DNA of 64,000 nucleotides from Candidatus Polarisedimenticolia bacterium. Lineage in GTDB: Bacteria; Acidobacteriota; Polarisedimenticolia; Gp22-AA2. The stretch spans positions 18,703 to 82,702 of the forward strand of contig DASYUH010000086.1 in the NCBI GenBank assembly GCA_036001465.1, given 5' to 3'. Under the pieces are notes generated by a model. It ran no database searches. It was not told the DNA's origin and saw only the letters and a program-made list of their open reading frames with translations. Below are positions 43,771 through 52,225 of this stretch, piece by piece. The position numbers and the translations under genes were made by a program. Position 1 is the stretch's first letter; each line of letters starts with the position of its first letter.

Positions 43771-44268
43771 ATGGATCGCAGGCGCACCGGACCGGACCAG
43801 ACAGGACGTGGACAGCGGGGCTACTCGCTTCCCGAGCTCCTGATCGTCATCGCCATCATGGCGCTCTTCATTCTCTTCGCGGGCCCGGCCATGGCCGAGG
43901 CGTACAAGGCCTACAAGGTGCGCGCCGTCGCCAACGGCCTCGCGACCGACATCCGGGCGCAGCGCTACAACGCGGTGTCCAACCGGCAGCCGCGCACCTT
44001 GACGGTCAACAACCAGGCCCATGCCACGGCGCCGAACCAATACTCCTACGCGACCTACAAGGGGGACACGATCACGGTCCGCATGGACGGCGTGAACGTC
44101 GAGACGGCCAGCGCCGCCTCGATCACCTTCAACATCAACGGATCGACCGGCTCGGCCGGAAACACGACGTTCCGGGTGAGCGCGATGATCAACAGCTCGC
44201 GCAACGATCGCTACACGATCACCGTGACCCCGACCGGCACGGTGTCGACGGCCTACAGCACCTTCTAG
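43771..44268 (+). CDS. minor pilin, GspH/FimT type
   Basis: This roughly 165-residue prepilin has a leader MDRRRTGPDQTGRGQRG cleaved before YSLPE (aromatic +1, Glu +5), the stalk helix LLIVIAIMALFILFAG and a beta-rich head (Thr/Asn-rich, ending VSTAYSTF). GspH/FimT minor pilins form part of the tip-priming complex that starts pilus assembly. I chose the ATG at 43771 because AGGAGAG lies 6 bases before it and the sigma-54 transcript starts near 43692. First gene of the minor pilin operon. Confidence 0.87.
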   Translation: MDRRRTGPDQTGRGQRGYSLPELLIVIAIMALFILFAGPAMAEAYKAYKVRAVANGLATDIRAQRYNAVSNRQPRTLTVNNQAHATAPNQYSYATYKGDTITVRMDGVNVETASAASITFNINGSTGSAGNTTFRVSAMINSSRNDRYTITVTPTGTVSTAYSTF

Positions 44269-44284
44269 GCGCGGGGAGACGGAC

Positions 44285-44764
44285 ATGAACGGGACGGCAC
44301 GGGTCATCGGACGCGGCAGGAGCGAGGGGGGCTTCAGCCTGATCGAGGTGGTCATCGCCATCGGCGTCCTGGCGGGAGTGCTCCTGTCCATCTGTTCGAT
44401 GTTCATCATGGGCGGCCGCCAGGTCAAAACGGGCAAGACGGTGACCGAGGCGACCGCGATCTGCCACGCCATCATGGAATCGTTCGACAGCCTGTCGTTC
44501 ACCGCCCTGTACACGACGTTCGGGGCGGCGGCGACCGACACCACGATGACGGTGACCAGCACGACGACCGGGAGCGCCATCCAGCCCTGGCAGACCGAGA
44601 TCGCCAGGAAGCTCAACAACGGCGTGGCCACGCTGACGATCATCCCGCGCGGCCCGGGAACACCGAATTTCGGGCAGGCCACCGGCATCCGGATGACGGT
44701 CACCGTGACCTGGACCGAGCTGGCCCGGCCGCAATCGGTGTCGTTGTCGACGGTGAGGTTCTAA
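44285..44764 (+). CDS. pilV: minor pilin, PilV type
   Basis: This 159-residue prepilin has a leader ending in GG and mature start FSLIEVVIAIGVLAGVLL with Glu at +5. The head starts with GGRQVKTGKTVTEATAICHAIMESFDSL, the usual PilV/PulI-type amphipathic helix, and continues with Thr-rich beta strands. It has GGGGAG at good distance before the ATG. By family, PilV sits with PilW and PilX in the pilus-tip priming complex. It follows fimT by 16 bases and precedes pilW. Confidence 0.85.
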   Translation: MNGTARVIGRGRSEGGFSLIEVVIAIGVLAGVLLSICSMFIMGGRQVKTGKTVTEATAICHAIMESFDSLSFTALYTTFGAAATDTTMTVTSTTTGSAIQPWQTEIARKLNNGVATLTIIPRGPGTPNFGQATGIRMTVTVTWTELARPQSVSLSTVRF

Positions 44765-44823
44765 ACATGCGCAGGGAGGAGAAAGGCCGGCCGCCCGGAC
44801 CGGGCGGCGGAATGGAGGACAGC

Positions 44824-47595
44824 GTGTTCAGCCACGGAACGACCGAGGAACGGAACGGCAGGGGATTCAGCCTGATCGAGATGATGGTGGCGTCCGCCAT
44901 CTTCGCGATCGCCGCCGCGGTGGCCTTCATTCTGTACAGCGCCGCCCAGAAGTCGTACAAGTCGGGCGAGAACTTCACCGACCAGCAGCAGTCGACGCGC
45001 GTGGCCTTCGACCGCATGATCTCGGACATCCGGCTGGCCGGGTTCAACACCAACCCGGACGGGGACAGCACCCGGATCGACGAGCAGGTGGAGGGGGCCT
45101 GGGACACCGCCGTGACCGTGCGCGGCGACTTCGACTTCGAGGACCCGGCCGCCAGCGTCACCCCCGAGGCCGCCCTGCCCGGCGCCGCCTACAGCATCGT
45201 GTCGACCGGCAACGACGAGATCGTCACCTACGTTCTGGCCAAGCCCGGCCCGGTCGGCGCGGAGACGCTCACGTTCCGCCTCGATCCGGACAAGCCGCGG
45301 ATCAAGTCGCTCAAGACCGTCATCATCCCGAACGTGGTGCTGAACCAGAGCAACCCGCCGTACACGCTGTACCGGGTGAGCCTGACCGACGTCACGGGGG
45401 CCTTCCCGGCCTCGCCGCAGGCGGCGACCAATTTCGTCTACGAGCCGGTGGCCGAGAACATCCGCAGCATGACGTTCCTCTACTACAACGACGCCGGCAC
45501 GCTGGTCAGCCCCAACACGCCGACCAACAACGCCGACGACATCGGGGGGGCCGACGCGAACTCGCTGACGCGCTCGGGCATCCGGAGGATCAGCGTCCGC
45601 ATCGTCGGCATGACGCAGGACGAGGACCTGGACTACACCGATCCGACCGACGCGACCGCGACCTCGCACTACCGCAAGTTCGACCTCGCGTCGGACGTCA
45701 ATCCGGAGAACCTGGGGAAGACCGGGGTCCGCGATCTGGACGTCACCCCGCCCCCGTCCCCGACGAACGTCAGCCTCGTCCCCGGCCACTGCCAGGGGAT
45801 GCTGGTGAAATGGGATCCCCCCTCGTCCACCGCGGGCGTGAGCTCCTACAGCATCAAGTACTGGCCGAACGGCTCCCCGTCGAGCTTCGCGACGTTCGGT
45901 GTCCCTTACCCCCACATCGATTACGGAACCACGGACTACCTGGGGCACGGGTTCGTCTCCACGCTGACGTCGGGGAGCACATACTGCTTCCAGGTGCTGG
46001 CGAAGGACGCCAGCGGCAACTCGAGCAACTGGGCGCCGGCCTCCTCCGCGCCCTGCGCCGCGGTGACCGACACGCTCGCGACTCCCGTCACGATCCCGGG
46101 GGCGCCCCAGAACGTGAAGGCGACCGGCAACGGAACGCTGGCCCCCCTGGACAGCCAGATCCGGGTGACCTGGGACGAGTTGAAAGTGAACGCCGGCGCC
46201 CTGACCGGAGACCCGAACACCATCGGCGGCGCCACGATCCTGCGCGACACTAAGGGGTTCAAGCTCTACCGCGACACGGTGTCGAGCTTCACGCCGAACG
46301 ACGCGACCAACATGGTCGCCAATGCCACGGCGCTCGGCCTGGGCGCCCTCTCGTATACGGACCTCGTCGTCGTCAACTGCAAGACCTACTATTACAAGCT
46401 GGTGGCGGTCGACAAGTGCGACATCGCCGGGGCGGCAAGCCTTGCCGCCACGGGCCAGGCGGTGACCGTCATCGCGCCGTCCAAGCCGACCGGCCTGAGC
46501 GGCAATCGCACGTCCAAGACGAACATCCGCCTGACCTGGACGCCGGTGACCACCAACGTCATGGGCACGACCGTCTACATCGAGCAGTACAAGGTCTACC
46601 GCGTCAAGCTGCCCTCGGGCACCTCTCCGGGCAGCATATCGCCCGGCAGCTTCACTTTCAGGGGCACGGCCACGACGCCGACGTACGACGACACGCTCGA
46701 CAGCACCGACCATCGCGACCTGAACCAGGGTTACTCGATGTACTACGTGGTGTCGGCCGCCGACCTGTGCGGCAACGAGGGCGCCAAGTCCGACCCGGTC
46801 GAGGTCTACTGCTCGTTCAACGGGTCGCTCTCGCCGAACCCGGCCGACGCCACGAGCAACGGCGGCAGCGTGCCGGTCTCGATCACGGTCAGCGGCAGCG
46901 ATACGTATGCCCGCGCCAAAGTCCGCATCCCGAGCCTCGTGGCCCCCGGGACCGACGTCTACAACCAGGAAGTGTTCACGACCTGCGGCTCGTCCCCGTG
47001 CACCTTCAGCTTCCCGGCCTGGGACACCACGGCCTCGGGCGGAGGAAACTTCACTCTCTACTGGGAGGTGGAGAACGACAAAGGCTGCATCAAGTACCTG
47101 ACGACGTCGTTCACCGCGACGGCGAACCTGGCCTGCCAGATCACGCCAACCAACCCGAACCTGTCGCCGACCAGCGGCAAGCCGAGCGCCCTGAACAAGA
47201 AGATGTCCTGGGACGTGATCAACAACTCGGGGAAGAACATCGAGATCTACAAGATCGATGCCTCGTGGACAAACGTCCTCGGGAGCCACGTCCTGACCGA
47301 CCTGGAATTCCCGACGGGGACCTCGATGATCCCGTTCTCCTGCGTCAAGACGGCGTCCACCTCGTCCAACGCGACGGTCGACTGCTCGGTCTTCACCATC
47401 GGGCTGGGGGCGAGCGACAACGGCCTGTGCGGGACCTCGGCCTGCATGAAGAACATGTCGCTCCTCTGGGACCTGCAGATCGTCAACTCGAGCAACGTCG
47501 GCGAGACCGTGACGGTCAAGTACTACTTCAGGGACGCGACCAGCGCGACCGGGACCTGCCAGTTCTCGGTCAAGCCGGACCTGACCATCAATTAG
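44824..47595 (+). CDS. pilW: giant PilW-type minor pilin with fibronectin-III-like domains
   Basis: PilW proteins are usually about 250-400 residues; this one is about 923. The N-terminal prepilin part is normal (leader ending GRG, mature FSLIEMMVASAIFAIAAAVAF, Glu +5, then RVAFDRMISDIRLAGF), and the PilW-type head continues to about residue 300. Next come three fibronectin-III-like modules at about 310-409, 426-546 and 553-663, visible as PTNVSLV...YCFQVLAKDASGN, PQNVKAT...YYYKLVAVDKC and PTGLSGN...MYYVVSAADLCGN. The last 260 residues form a Cys-containing Thr/Ser-rich domain. In-frame ATGs at 44767 and 44812 exist, but the GTG at 44824 has GGAGG 5 bases upstream and gives a normal leader length. 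Probably an adhesive tip pilin. Confidence 0.85.
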   Translation: MFSHGTTEERNGRGFSLIEMMVASAIFAIAAAVAFILYSAAQKSYKSGENFTDQQQSTRVAFDRMISDIRLAGFNTNPDGDSTRIDEQVEGAWDTAVTVRGDFDFEDPAASVTPEAALPGAAYSIVSTGNDEIVTYVLAKPGPVGAETLTFRLDPDKPRIKSLKTVIIPNVVLNQSNPPYTLYRVSLTDVTGAFPASPQAATNFVYEPVAENIRSMTFLYYNDAGTLVSPNTPTNNADDIGGADANSLTRSGIRRISVRIVGMTQDEDLDYTDPTDATATSHYRKFDLASDVNPENLGKTGVRDLDVTPPPSPTNVSLVPGHCQGMLVKWDPPSSTAGVSSYSIKYWPNGSPSSFATFGVPYPHIDYGTTDYLGHGFVSTLTSGSTYCFQVLAKDASGNSSNWAPASSAPCAAVTDTLATPVTIPGAPQNVKATGNGTLAPLDSQIRVTWDELKVNAGALTGDPNTIGGATILRDTKGFKLYRDTVSSFTPNDATNMVANATALGLGALSYTDLVVVNCKTYYYKLVAVDKCDIAGAASLAATGQAVTVIAPSKPTGLSGNRTSKTNIRLTWTPVTTNVMGTTVYIEQYKVYRVKLPSGTSPGSISPGSFTFRGTATTPTYDDTLDSTDHRDLNQGYSMYYVVSAADLCGNEGAKSDPVEVYCSFNGSLSPNPADATSNGGSVPVSITVSGSDTYARAKVRIPSLVAPGTDVYNQEVFTTCGSSPCTFSFPAWDTTASGGGNFTLYWEVENDKGCIKYLTTSFTATANLACQITPTNPNLSPTSGKPSALNKKMSWDVINNSGKNIEIYKIDASWTNVLGSHVLTDLEFPTGTSMIPFSCVKTASTSSNATVDCSVFTIGLGASDNGLCGTSACMKNMSLLWDLQIVNSSNVGETVTVKYYFRDATSATGTCQFSVKPDLTIN

Positions 47596-47609
47596 CCGAG
47601 GATGAAGCC

Positions 47610-49508
47610 ATGGACAGGACAACGACAATGAATCCGACCCTGATCGACACCAGGCGGGATGAAGAGGGATCGGCCCTGATCATCGCGGTTCTGGTCACGG
47701 TCATCCTGGCCCTTCTCGGCCTGTCGTATCTGATGATGGCGCAGACGGAGAGCACCATCGCCGAGAACGAGCGGAACTCGGCCACGGCGCTGTACGTCGC
47801 CGAGGCCGGGGCGCGCCTGACGGTCAACTGGTTCAACGACCCGTCATCCACGGGGTACCTGGTCCCGACGACGGGCCAGATCGACCGCACCCAGCGGGTG
47901 TTCGATCACGACAACAATACCGGCACCGCGCGGGTCCTGGCGGTGGCCGCAGACGCCACGAAGCCCATCTACAAGGACGCAACCGTCACCCCGAGCGCCA
48001 TCTTCGACCGGCCCTACCGCTCGGCGCTGGGAGACACCTTCCTCGGCGTCGAAACAGGGACGGACGCCGGCTTCCCCACGGCCGGCCCGGACGTCATCGT
48101 GAGCAGCTCGCACCTGACCACGATCAACAACGCGCTCTTTCCGAACTTCCCCAAGGCCAGCCTGCGCGCCCGGATAGCCCGGATCGAGATCTACGCCCCG
48201 CCTGTCGTCAGCATCGGTGGCGCGGCGACCCGGATGGGGATCGCGACGGTCAAGGTCACGGCCGGGGTCTTCATCTTTCCGGGGACGGCCGACGAGCGGC
48301 AGGTCGCCACCCGGGTGGTCAAGGCGGTGGTCAACGAGATCCCGATTCCCGGCCCGGGGGGCCCGCTGCAGTCGTGCGCCAACCTGACCTACACCGGCAA
48401 CTTCCAGATCCACTGGGGGACCGGATCGTCGCAGGGAACGGCCGACCTGGGGCTGACGTCCGGCAACCTGACCAACAAGGCGCCGACGGGGATGCCGTAT
48501 GCCATGAACGATCCGAGCACCTACGCGGCCGGCGCCGACAGCCTGGCGACCTGGGCAACGAACCATAACGGCCAGGACATCGACGACCCCTGGTTCAAGT
48601 TCATCGCCGGCGGAAACCTCCAGAACATCAGCTTCGCGCCGGCCCCGAGCGACCCGCAGCCCTGGCACTCCACCTCGCCGGGCAGCACCACCGACGATAC
48701 CTCGAACCTGTTCCAGAACACCGTCCTCAACTGCCCGACGTTCGACTATGCCCTGTGGAAATCGATCGCCCAGAGCGGCAACAGGAACAACTATTACTAC
48801 TCCTACGACACCGCGACGACCAACTTCAAGCTCGACGGTGTGGGGACGGCGATGACCATGGAGGCCGCGACGGGCGGGCGGAGCGGCGTCTTCTTCTTCG
48901 ACACGTACGACGGCACGGCGCCATTCGGCCTCTACACCGACACCTGGCCGACGACGAACCTGACGCCGGCCATCGCCATGTCGAACGGCTGGCCCGGCGC
49001 CCAGGGGTTCATCTACCTGAACTCCAAGCAGTTCGCGACCACCGGCGCGGGCGGCAGCGGCACCACCCGGACGATCATTCCCCCCGGCGAGCCGGGGGAC
49101 GGATCGGGCTGGGTCAACATCAACTACCCCGGCTCGTTCACCGGCAACTACCGGATCACCAACGGCACCGCCACCAACGACCTCCCCTTCCAGGACCCGG
49201 TGACCGGCGACTGGTGGTGCACCGATATGCCCAACTGTCCCGCCGGGCCCGCTTCGCCGGTGAAGGACAGCTACGGCTTGCCGTTCCAGGACAATGTCGT
49301 GATGGACGGGGTCTTCTACAACAGCGGCACGTTCTCGGCCCAGGGGAACGCCAGGTACTTCGGCTCTCTCATTGCCCAGCAGGGCGTCCTGGATGGCGGC
49401 GGCACGCCGGAGCTCTACTTCGACGAGTCACTCGTCAAGGGGAACTGGCCGCGCAAGGGGATGAACCTGCCGCGCGTCGTGATCTCCGCCTGGCAGACGG
49501 ACCTTTAG
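47610..49508 (+). CDS. pilX: large PilX-type minor pilin-like protein
   Basis: This 632-residue protein has the PilX_N pattern: a charged leader (RRDEEG), then SALIIAVLVTVILALLGLSYLMM and the helix QTESTIAENERNSATALYVAEAG with the conserved Glu/Asn and the tail of the stalk. No Glu occurs at +5, as is usual for PilX/GspK types. The remainder is a long Thr/Gly/Asn-rich beta-type domain with aromatic repeats. It is much longer than ordinary PilX (about 200 residues), so the tip complex here carries extra surface mass. The ATG at 47610 has GAGGA 7 bases upstream. Confidence 0.75.
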   Translation: MDRTTTMNPTLIDTRRDEEGSALIIAVLVTVILALLGLSYLMMAQTESTIAENERNSATALYVAEAGARLTVNWFNDPSSTGYLVPTTGQIDRTQRVFDHDNNTGTARVLAVAADATKPIYKDATVTPSAIFDRPYRSALGDTFLGVETGTDAGFPTAGPDVIVSSSHLTTINNALFPNFPKASLRARIARIEIYAPPVVSIGGAATRMGIATVKVTAGVFIFPGTADERQVATRVVKAVVNEIPIPGPGGPLQSCANLTYTGNFQIHWGTGSSQGTADLGLTSGNLTNKAPTGMPYAMNDPSTYAAGADSLATWATNHNGQDIDDPWFKFIAGGNLQNISFAPAPSDPQPWHSTSPGSTTDDTSNLFQNTVLNCPTFDYALWKSIAQSGNRNNYYYSYDTATTNFKLDGVGTAMTMEAATGGRSGVFFFDTYDGTAPFGLYTDTWPTTNLTPAIAMSNGWPGAQGFIYLNSKQFATTGAGGSGTTRTIIPPGEPGDGSGWVNINYPGSFTGNYRITNGTATNDLPFQDPVTGDWWCTDMPNCPAGPASPVKDSYGLPFQDNVVMDGVFYNSGTFSAQGNARYFGSLIAQQGVLDGGGTPELYFDESLVKGNWPRKGMNLPRVVISAWQTDL

Positions 49509-49514
49509 ACCCGC

Positions 49515-49543
49515 TTGATCCCCGGCCGTCCGGACCCTACATT
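49515..49543 (+). promoter_or_regulatory. possible sigma-70-type promoter after the minor pilins
   Basis: TTGATC (49515-49520) and TACATT (49538-49543) are separated by exactly 17 bases, each matching 4 of 6 consensus positions. A start near 49550 would give a leader of about 22 bases carrying the TGGAGG Shine-Dalgarno of the gene at 49572. It would let the regulator at 50366 be transcribed independently of the sigma-54 operon. Confidence 0.4.
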
Positions 49544-49571
49544 TCCGTCATCGGGGTCACTGGAGGCCCGC

Positions 49572-50369
49572 ATGTCGATGCCATCCGGAAGACTGGCCTG
49601 CCTGACGCTCGGCGTGACGCTTCTCCTTCTGTGTCCCGCCGGGGCGCCCGCCGCGGAGGATCAGAAGCCGCCTCCTGCGCAGTCCGACGAGCAGAGGAAG
49701 GCGGAGGAGCGGAAGAAGGCAGAGGAGCAGGAGAGGGCGGACGAGCGAAAAAGCGCGCAGGAAAGGCAGCAGGCCAGGGAGAAAGCTCCGGCCGCGGCCC
49801 CCAAGAGCGCCCCGCTCCGTTTCACCGATGACGATCTGGAAGCATTCCACAAACGCCCCCCGGCATCCGCCGATGAGGCGGAAACCGACGAAGAGGACGA
49901 GGCGTCCAGCCCCCCCGTCGCCGCGCCGCCCGCTCCGGCAGGAGCCGGAGTCCGGCCGCCGGCTCCGCCCGCGCCCCCGAAGGGGCCCCGTCCCGTCGTC
50001 CGCCCGGTCGTGAGGCCGCCGGGAATCGCCCCCCGACCGCAGGACGACCCCTTGAAGCCGTTCCGTGATCGCGAGGCGAAGGAGAAGTTCCGCACCGAGC
50101 AGATCCAGAAGATGCGCGACCGTCTGGCCGCCATCGACAAGCGCCTGGAATACCTCAACGCCCGCAAGCTCGGCGTCCTCGACCCCCTGGTCGGGATGCC
50201 GGCGCCGCAACCCGGGGACGACGCCCAGGGTCAGGCCGCCCTGCGCCCCAAGGATCTCCTGGAAGCGATCGACCGGGAGATCAAGGGGCTCGAGCAGGAG
50301 AAGGAGCAGGTGCAGGCCGACCTGGTGTCGATCGAGACACGGTTCGCGCAGGAGAGCCAGAGCCGGTGA
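49572..50369 (+). CDS. exported coiled-coil, Pro-rich protein, unknown
   Basis: This 265-residue protein starts with a Sec-type signal peptide (MSMPSGRLACLTLGVTLLLL, likely cleaved after APAA). A strongly charged Lys/Glu/Arg helix follows (residues 35-75), then an acidic stretch, a Pro-rich linker with the repeat RPVVRPVVRPP (about 145-165), and a C-terminal coiled coil (KMRDRLAAIDKRLEYLNARKL and LLEAIDREIKGLEQEKEQ). The Cys in LLLLCPAG is not preceded by a small residue, so a lipoprotein is unlikely. Its end overlaps the regulator start (GTGA). It could span the periplasm or bind another pilus part; function unknown. Confidence 0.7.
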   Translation: MSMPSGRLACLTLGVTLLLLCPAGAPAAEDQKPPPAQSDEQRKAEERKKAEEQERADERKSAQERQQAREKAPAAAPKSAPLRFTDDDLEAFHKRPPASADEAETDEEDEASSPPVAAPPAPAGAGVRPPAPPAPPKGPRPVVRPVVRPPGIAPRPQDDPLKPFRDREAKEKFRTEQIQKMRDRLAAIDKRLEYLNARKLGVLDPLVGMPAPQPGDDAQGQAALRPKDLLEAIDREIKGLEQEKEQVQADLVSIETRFAQESQSR

Positions 50370-51580
50370 GGTCCGCCGACCGCATCCTCCTGGTCGAAGA
50401 CAAGGACAGCCTGCGCGCCGTCCTGAGAAAGACGCTCGAGGCCGAGGGCTTCGGAGTCGACGAGGCTCCCGACGGCGGCATCGCGCTCGACCGGATACGG
50501 CGCGATCGGTTCGCGATGATCCTGACCGACCTCCGGCTTCCGGCGGCCTCCGGCCACGACGTTCTCAAGGCGGCCATCGCGTCCGACCCGGAGATGCCGG
50601 TCATCATGATGACCGCCTACGGGACGATCAAGGACGCGGTCAGCGCCATGAAGGCCGGGGCCTACGATTATCTGGAGAAGCCGGTCGATGCCGATCATCT
50701 CCTGGCGCTGGTGCGCCGCGCCCTCGACCACCGGAGCCTCGTGCACGAGAACGCGCAGCTGAAGGAGCGCTTCTCCCAGGAGCTCCACACCCCGGAAATC
50801 CTCGGCGACAGCCCCGCCCTTCAGCGCGCCCTCGACCAGGTGCGCAAGGTGGCGCCGACCGATGCCACCGTGCTGCTGCTCGGGGAAAGCGGCTCGGGGA
50901 AGGAGCTGTTCGCCCGCGCGGTGCACCACCTGAGCGGCCGCAAGGCGCACTCCTTCTTCCCGATCAACTGCGCCGCCATACCGGAGAACCTCCTCGAGAG
51001 CGAGTTGTTCGGGTACGAGAAAGGGGCGTTCACCGGCGCCTCCGGCACCAAGCGGGGCAAGTTCGAGATCGCGGACAGGGGGACCCTGTTCCTCGACGAG
51101 ATCGGCGACCTGTCGCTCGGGCTGCAGGGGAAGGTCCTGCGGGTCATCGAGCAGCGCCAGTTCGAGAGGGTGGGGGGGACCGAAACGCGGAGCGTCGACA
51201 TCCGCCTGGTGGCCGCCACGAACAAGGACCTGAAGGGGCTGGTGGGCCAGGGGGCCTTCCGGCAGGACCTCTTCTTCCGCCTGTCGGTCTTCCCGGTCAC
51301 CGTCCCGCCGCTGCGCGAGAGGCCCGAGGACATCCCGATCCTGGCGCGGCATTTCATACGAAAGTTCGCCGCCGAGCAGAAGAAGCGCGGCCCGATCACG
51401 CTCTCCGACGACGCCCTCAGGGACCTGTGCGCCTATGCCTGGCCGGGAAACGTGCGCGAGCTGGAGAACTCGATCGAAAGGGCCCTGATCCTGGGTGAGG
51501 GGGACCGGCTCCTGCCGGAGCACCTGAGCCTTCCGGGCGGGGTCCGCGAGGAACCACGGACACGCCCGGGCCGGGGCTGA
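50366..51580 (+). CDS. NtrC-type sigma-54 activator without DNA-binding domain
   Basis: This 404-residue response regulator has a receiver domain (RILLVEDKDSLRAVL, acceptor Asp in LTDLRLPA) and a complete sigma-54 AAA+ domain: Walker A GESGSGKE near 173, the contact loop GAFTGA near 221, GTLFLDEIGDLSLG near 235 and RELENSIERALIL near 370. It then stops after about 30 more residues (SLPGGVREEPRTRPGRG), with no Fis-type helix-turn-helix, unlike PilR in this window. Activators of this kind (for example FlgR) work from solution without an enhancer site. The probable kinase is encoded at 41577. It starts at a GTG overlapping the previous stop. Confidence 0.88.
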   Translation: MRSADRILLVEDKDSLRAVLRKTLEAEGFGVDEAPDGGIALDRIRRDRFAMILTDLRLPAASGHDVLKAAIASDPEMPVIMMTAYGTIKDAVSAMKAGAYDYLEKPVDADHLLALVRRALDHRSLVHENAQLKERFSQELHTPEILGDSPALQRALDQVRKVAPTDATVLLLGESGSGKELFARAVHHLSGRKAHSFFPINCAAIPENLLESELFGYEKGAFTGASGTKRGKFEIADRGTLFLDEIGDLSLGLQGKVLRVIEQRQFERVGGTETRSVDIRLVAATNKDLKGLVGQGAFRQDLFFRLSVFPVTVPPLRERPEDIPILARHFIRKFAAEQKKRGPITLSDDALRDLCAYAWPGNVRELENSIERALILGEGDRLLPEHLSLPGGVREEPRTRPGRG

Positions 51581-51696
51581 ATTCCCGAATCGTGCTCGGC
51601 TCCGCACCGGCGACGGCGCGCCGCGGCCCGCCGGGCGGTTCTTTGACTGGACGCGTCCAGGGCCCTAAGTTCACCGGAGGACGGAGGCGACGCTCG

Positions 51697-52080
51697 ATGC
51701 GCAGCGAACGGGGCATGAGCCTGGCCGAGTTGACCGTCGTCATGGTCCTGGTCGCGGTCGTCACGACGGCCGTCGCGACCTACTCGATCCCCTGGCTCGG
51801 CAGGGAAGAGATGCGGGGAGCCGTCTACACCATCCAGGAATATCTGCAGCTGGCGCGCGTCCAGGCGGTCTCGCGCAATCGCGACTGCCGGTTCCTGATC
51901 GACAGCGTCTCGCGCCAGGTTCGCGCGATTCTCATCCGAAAGGACCCTCGGACCGGGCGGTGGAGCGCCGGGGACGGACGCTCTCCGATCACGACCTTTA
52001 CGGCCCCGGAGCTGCCACCCGGGACACGGACCGTCCCGATTCCGGCCTCCGGCGCCCGGCAGAATCCCCCCGCCGGGTAG
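51697..52080 (+). CDS. short minor pilin-like protein, GspH/FimT type
   Basis: This 127-residue prepilin-like protein has a leader RSERG followed by MSLAELTVVMVLVAVVTTAVA, with Glu at +5 but Met at +1, and a head with QAVSRNRDCRFLID, the usual FimT pattern. The ATG at 51697 has GGAGG/GGAGG upstream. At 127 residues it is shorter than most GspH proteins (about 150-190), and the last 25 residues are Pro-rich (ELPPGTRTVPIPASG). It may be a C-terminally truncated copy or a small variant. A weak -35/-10 pair (TTGACT 51643, TAAGTT 51666) lies upstream. Confidence 0.65.
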   Translation: MRSERGMSLAELTVVMVLVAVVTTAVATYSIPWLGREEMRGAVYTIQEYLQLARVQAVSRNRDCRFLIDSVSRQVRAILIRKDPRTGRWSAGDGRSPITTFTAPELPPGTRTVPIPASGARQNPPAG

Positions 52081-52105
52081 GGTCGGAGCCGTTCGTGTCC
52101 TCGCC

Positions 52106-52135
52106 TTGTGACCCCCGGCCCGCGTCTGCTATAGT
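52106..52135 (+). promoter_or_regulatory. promoter of the cpgS-like/arcC/argF operon
   Basis: A -10 TATAGT (52130-52135) is preceded by TGC (52127-52129), an extended -10 element, and by a -35-like TTGTGA (52106-52111) at 18 bases. The start near 52142 gives a leader of about 84 bases before the ATG at 52226. No riboswitch or attenuator was recognised in the leader. Confidence 0.5.
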
Positions 52136-52225
52136 CGGCCCCGTTTCCGCGAGCGTCTTCACCCTTCAGCATCCACCGGGAGCGATCGCGAAGGCTCTGT
52201 CGCAACCCCCGCGGGGAGGATACCA

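Noticed and set aside
44767..44823. Upstream ATG start codons for pilW
   Set aside because: They give a 19- or 4-residue longer leader with weaker Shine-Dalgarno sequences; the GTG at 44824 has GGAGG at 5 bases. They remain possible.
44761..47628. A 955-codon open frame on the minus strand opposite pilW
   Set aside because: Composition (Arg, Asp, Val, Gly) is typical of an antisense shadow in GC-rich DNA; no start signal and no motif, while pilW is clear on the plus strand.
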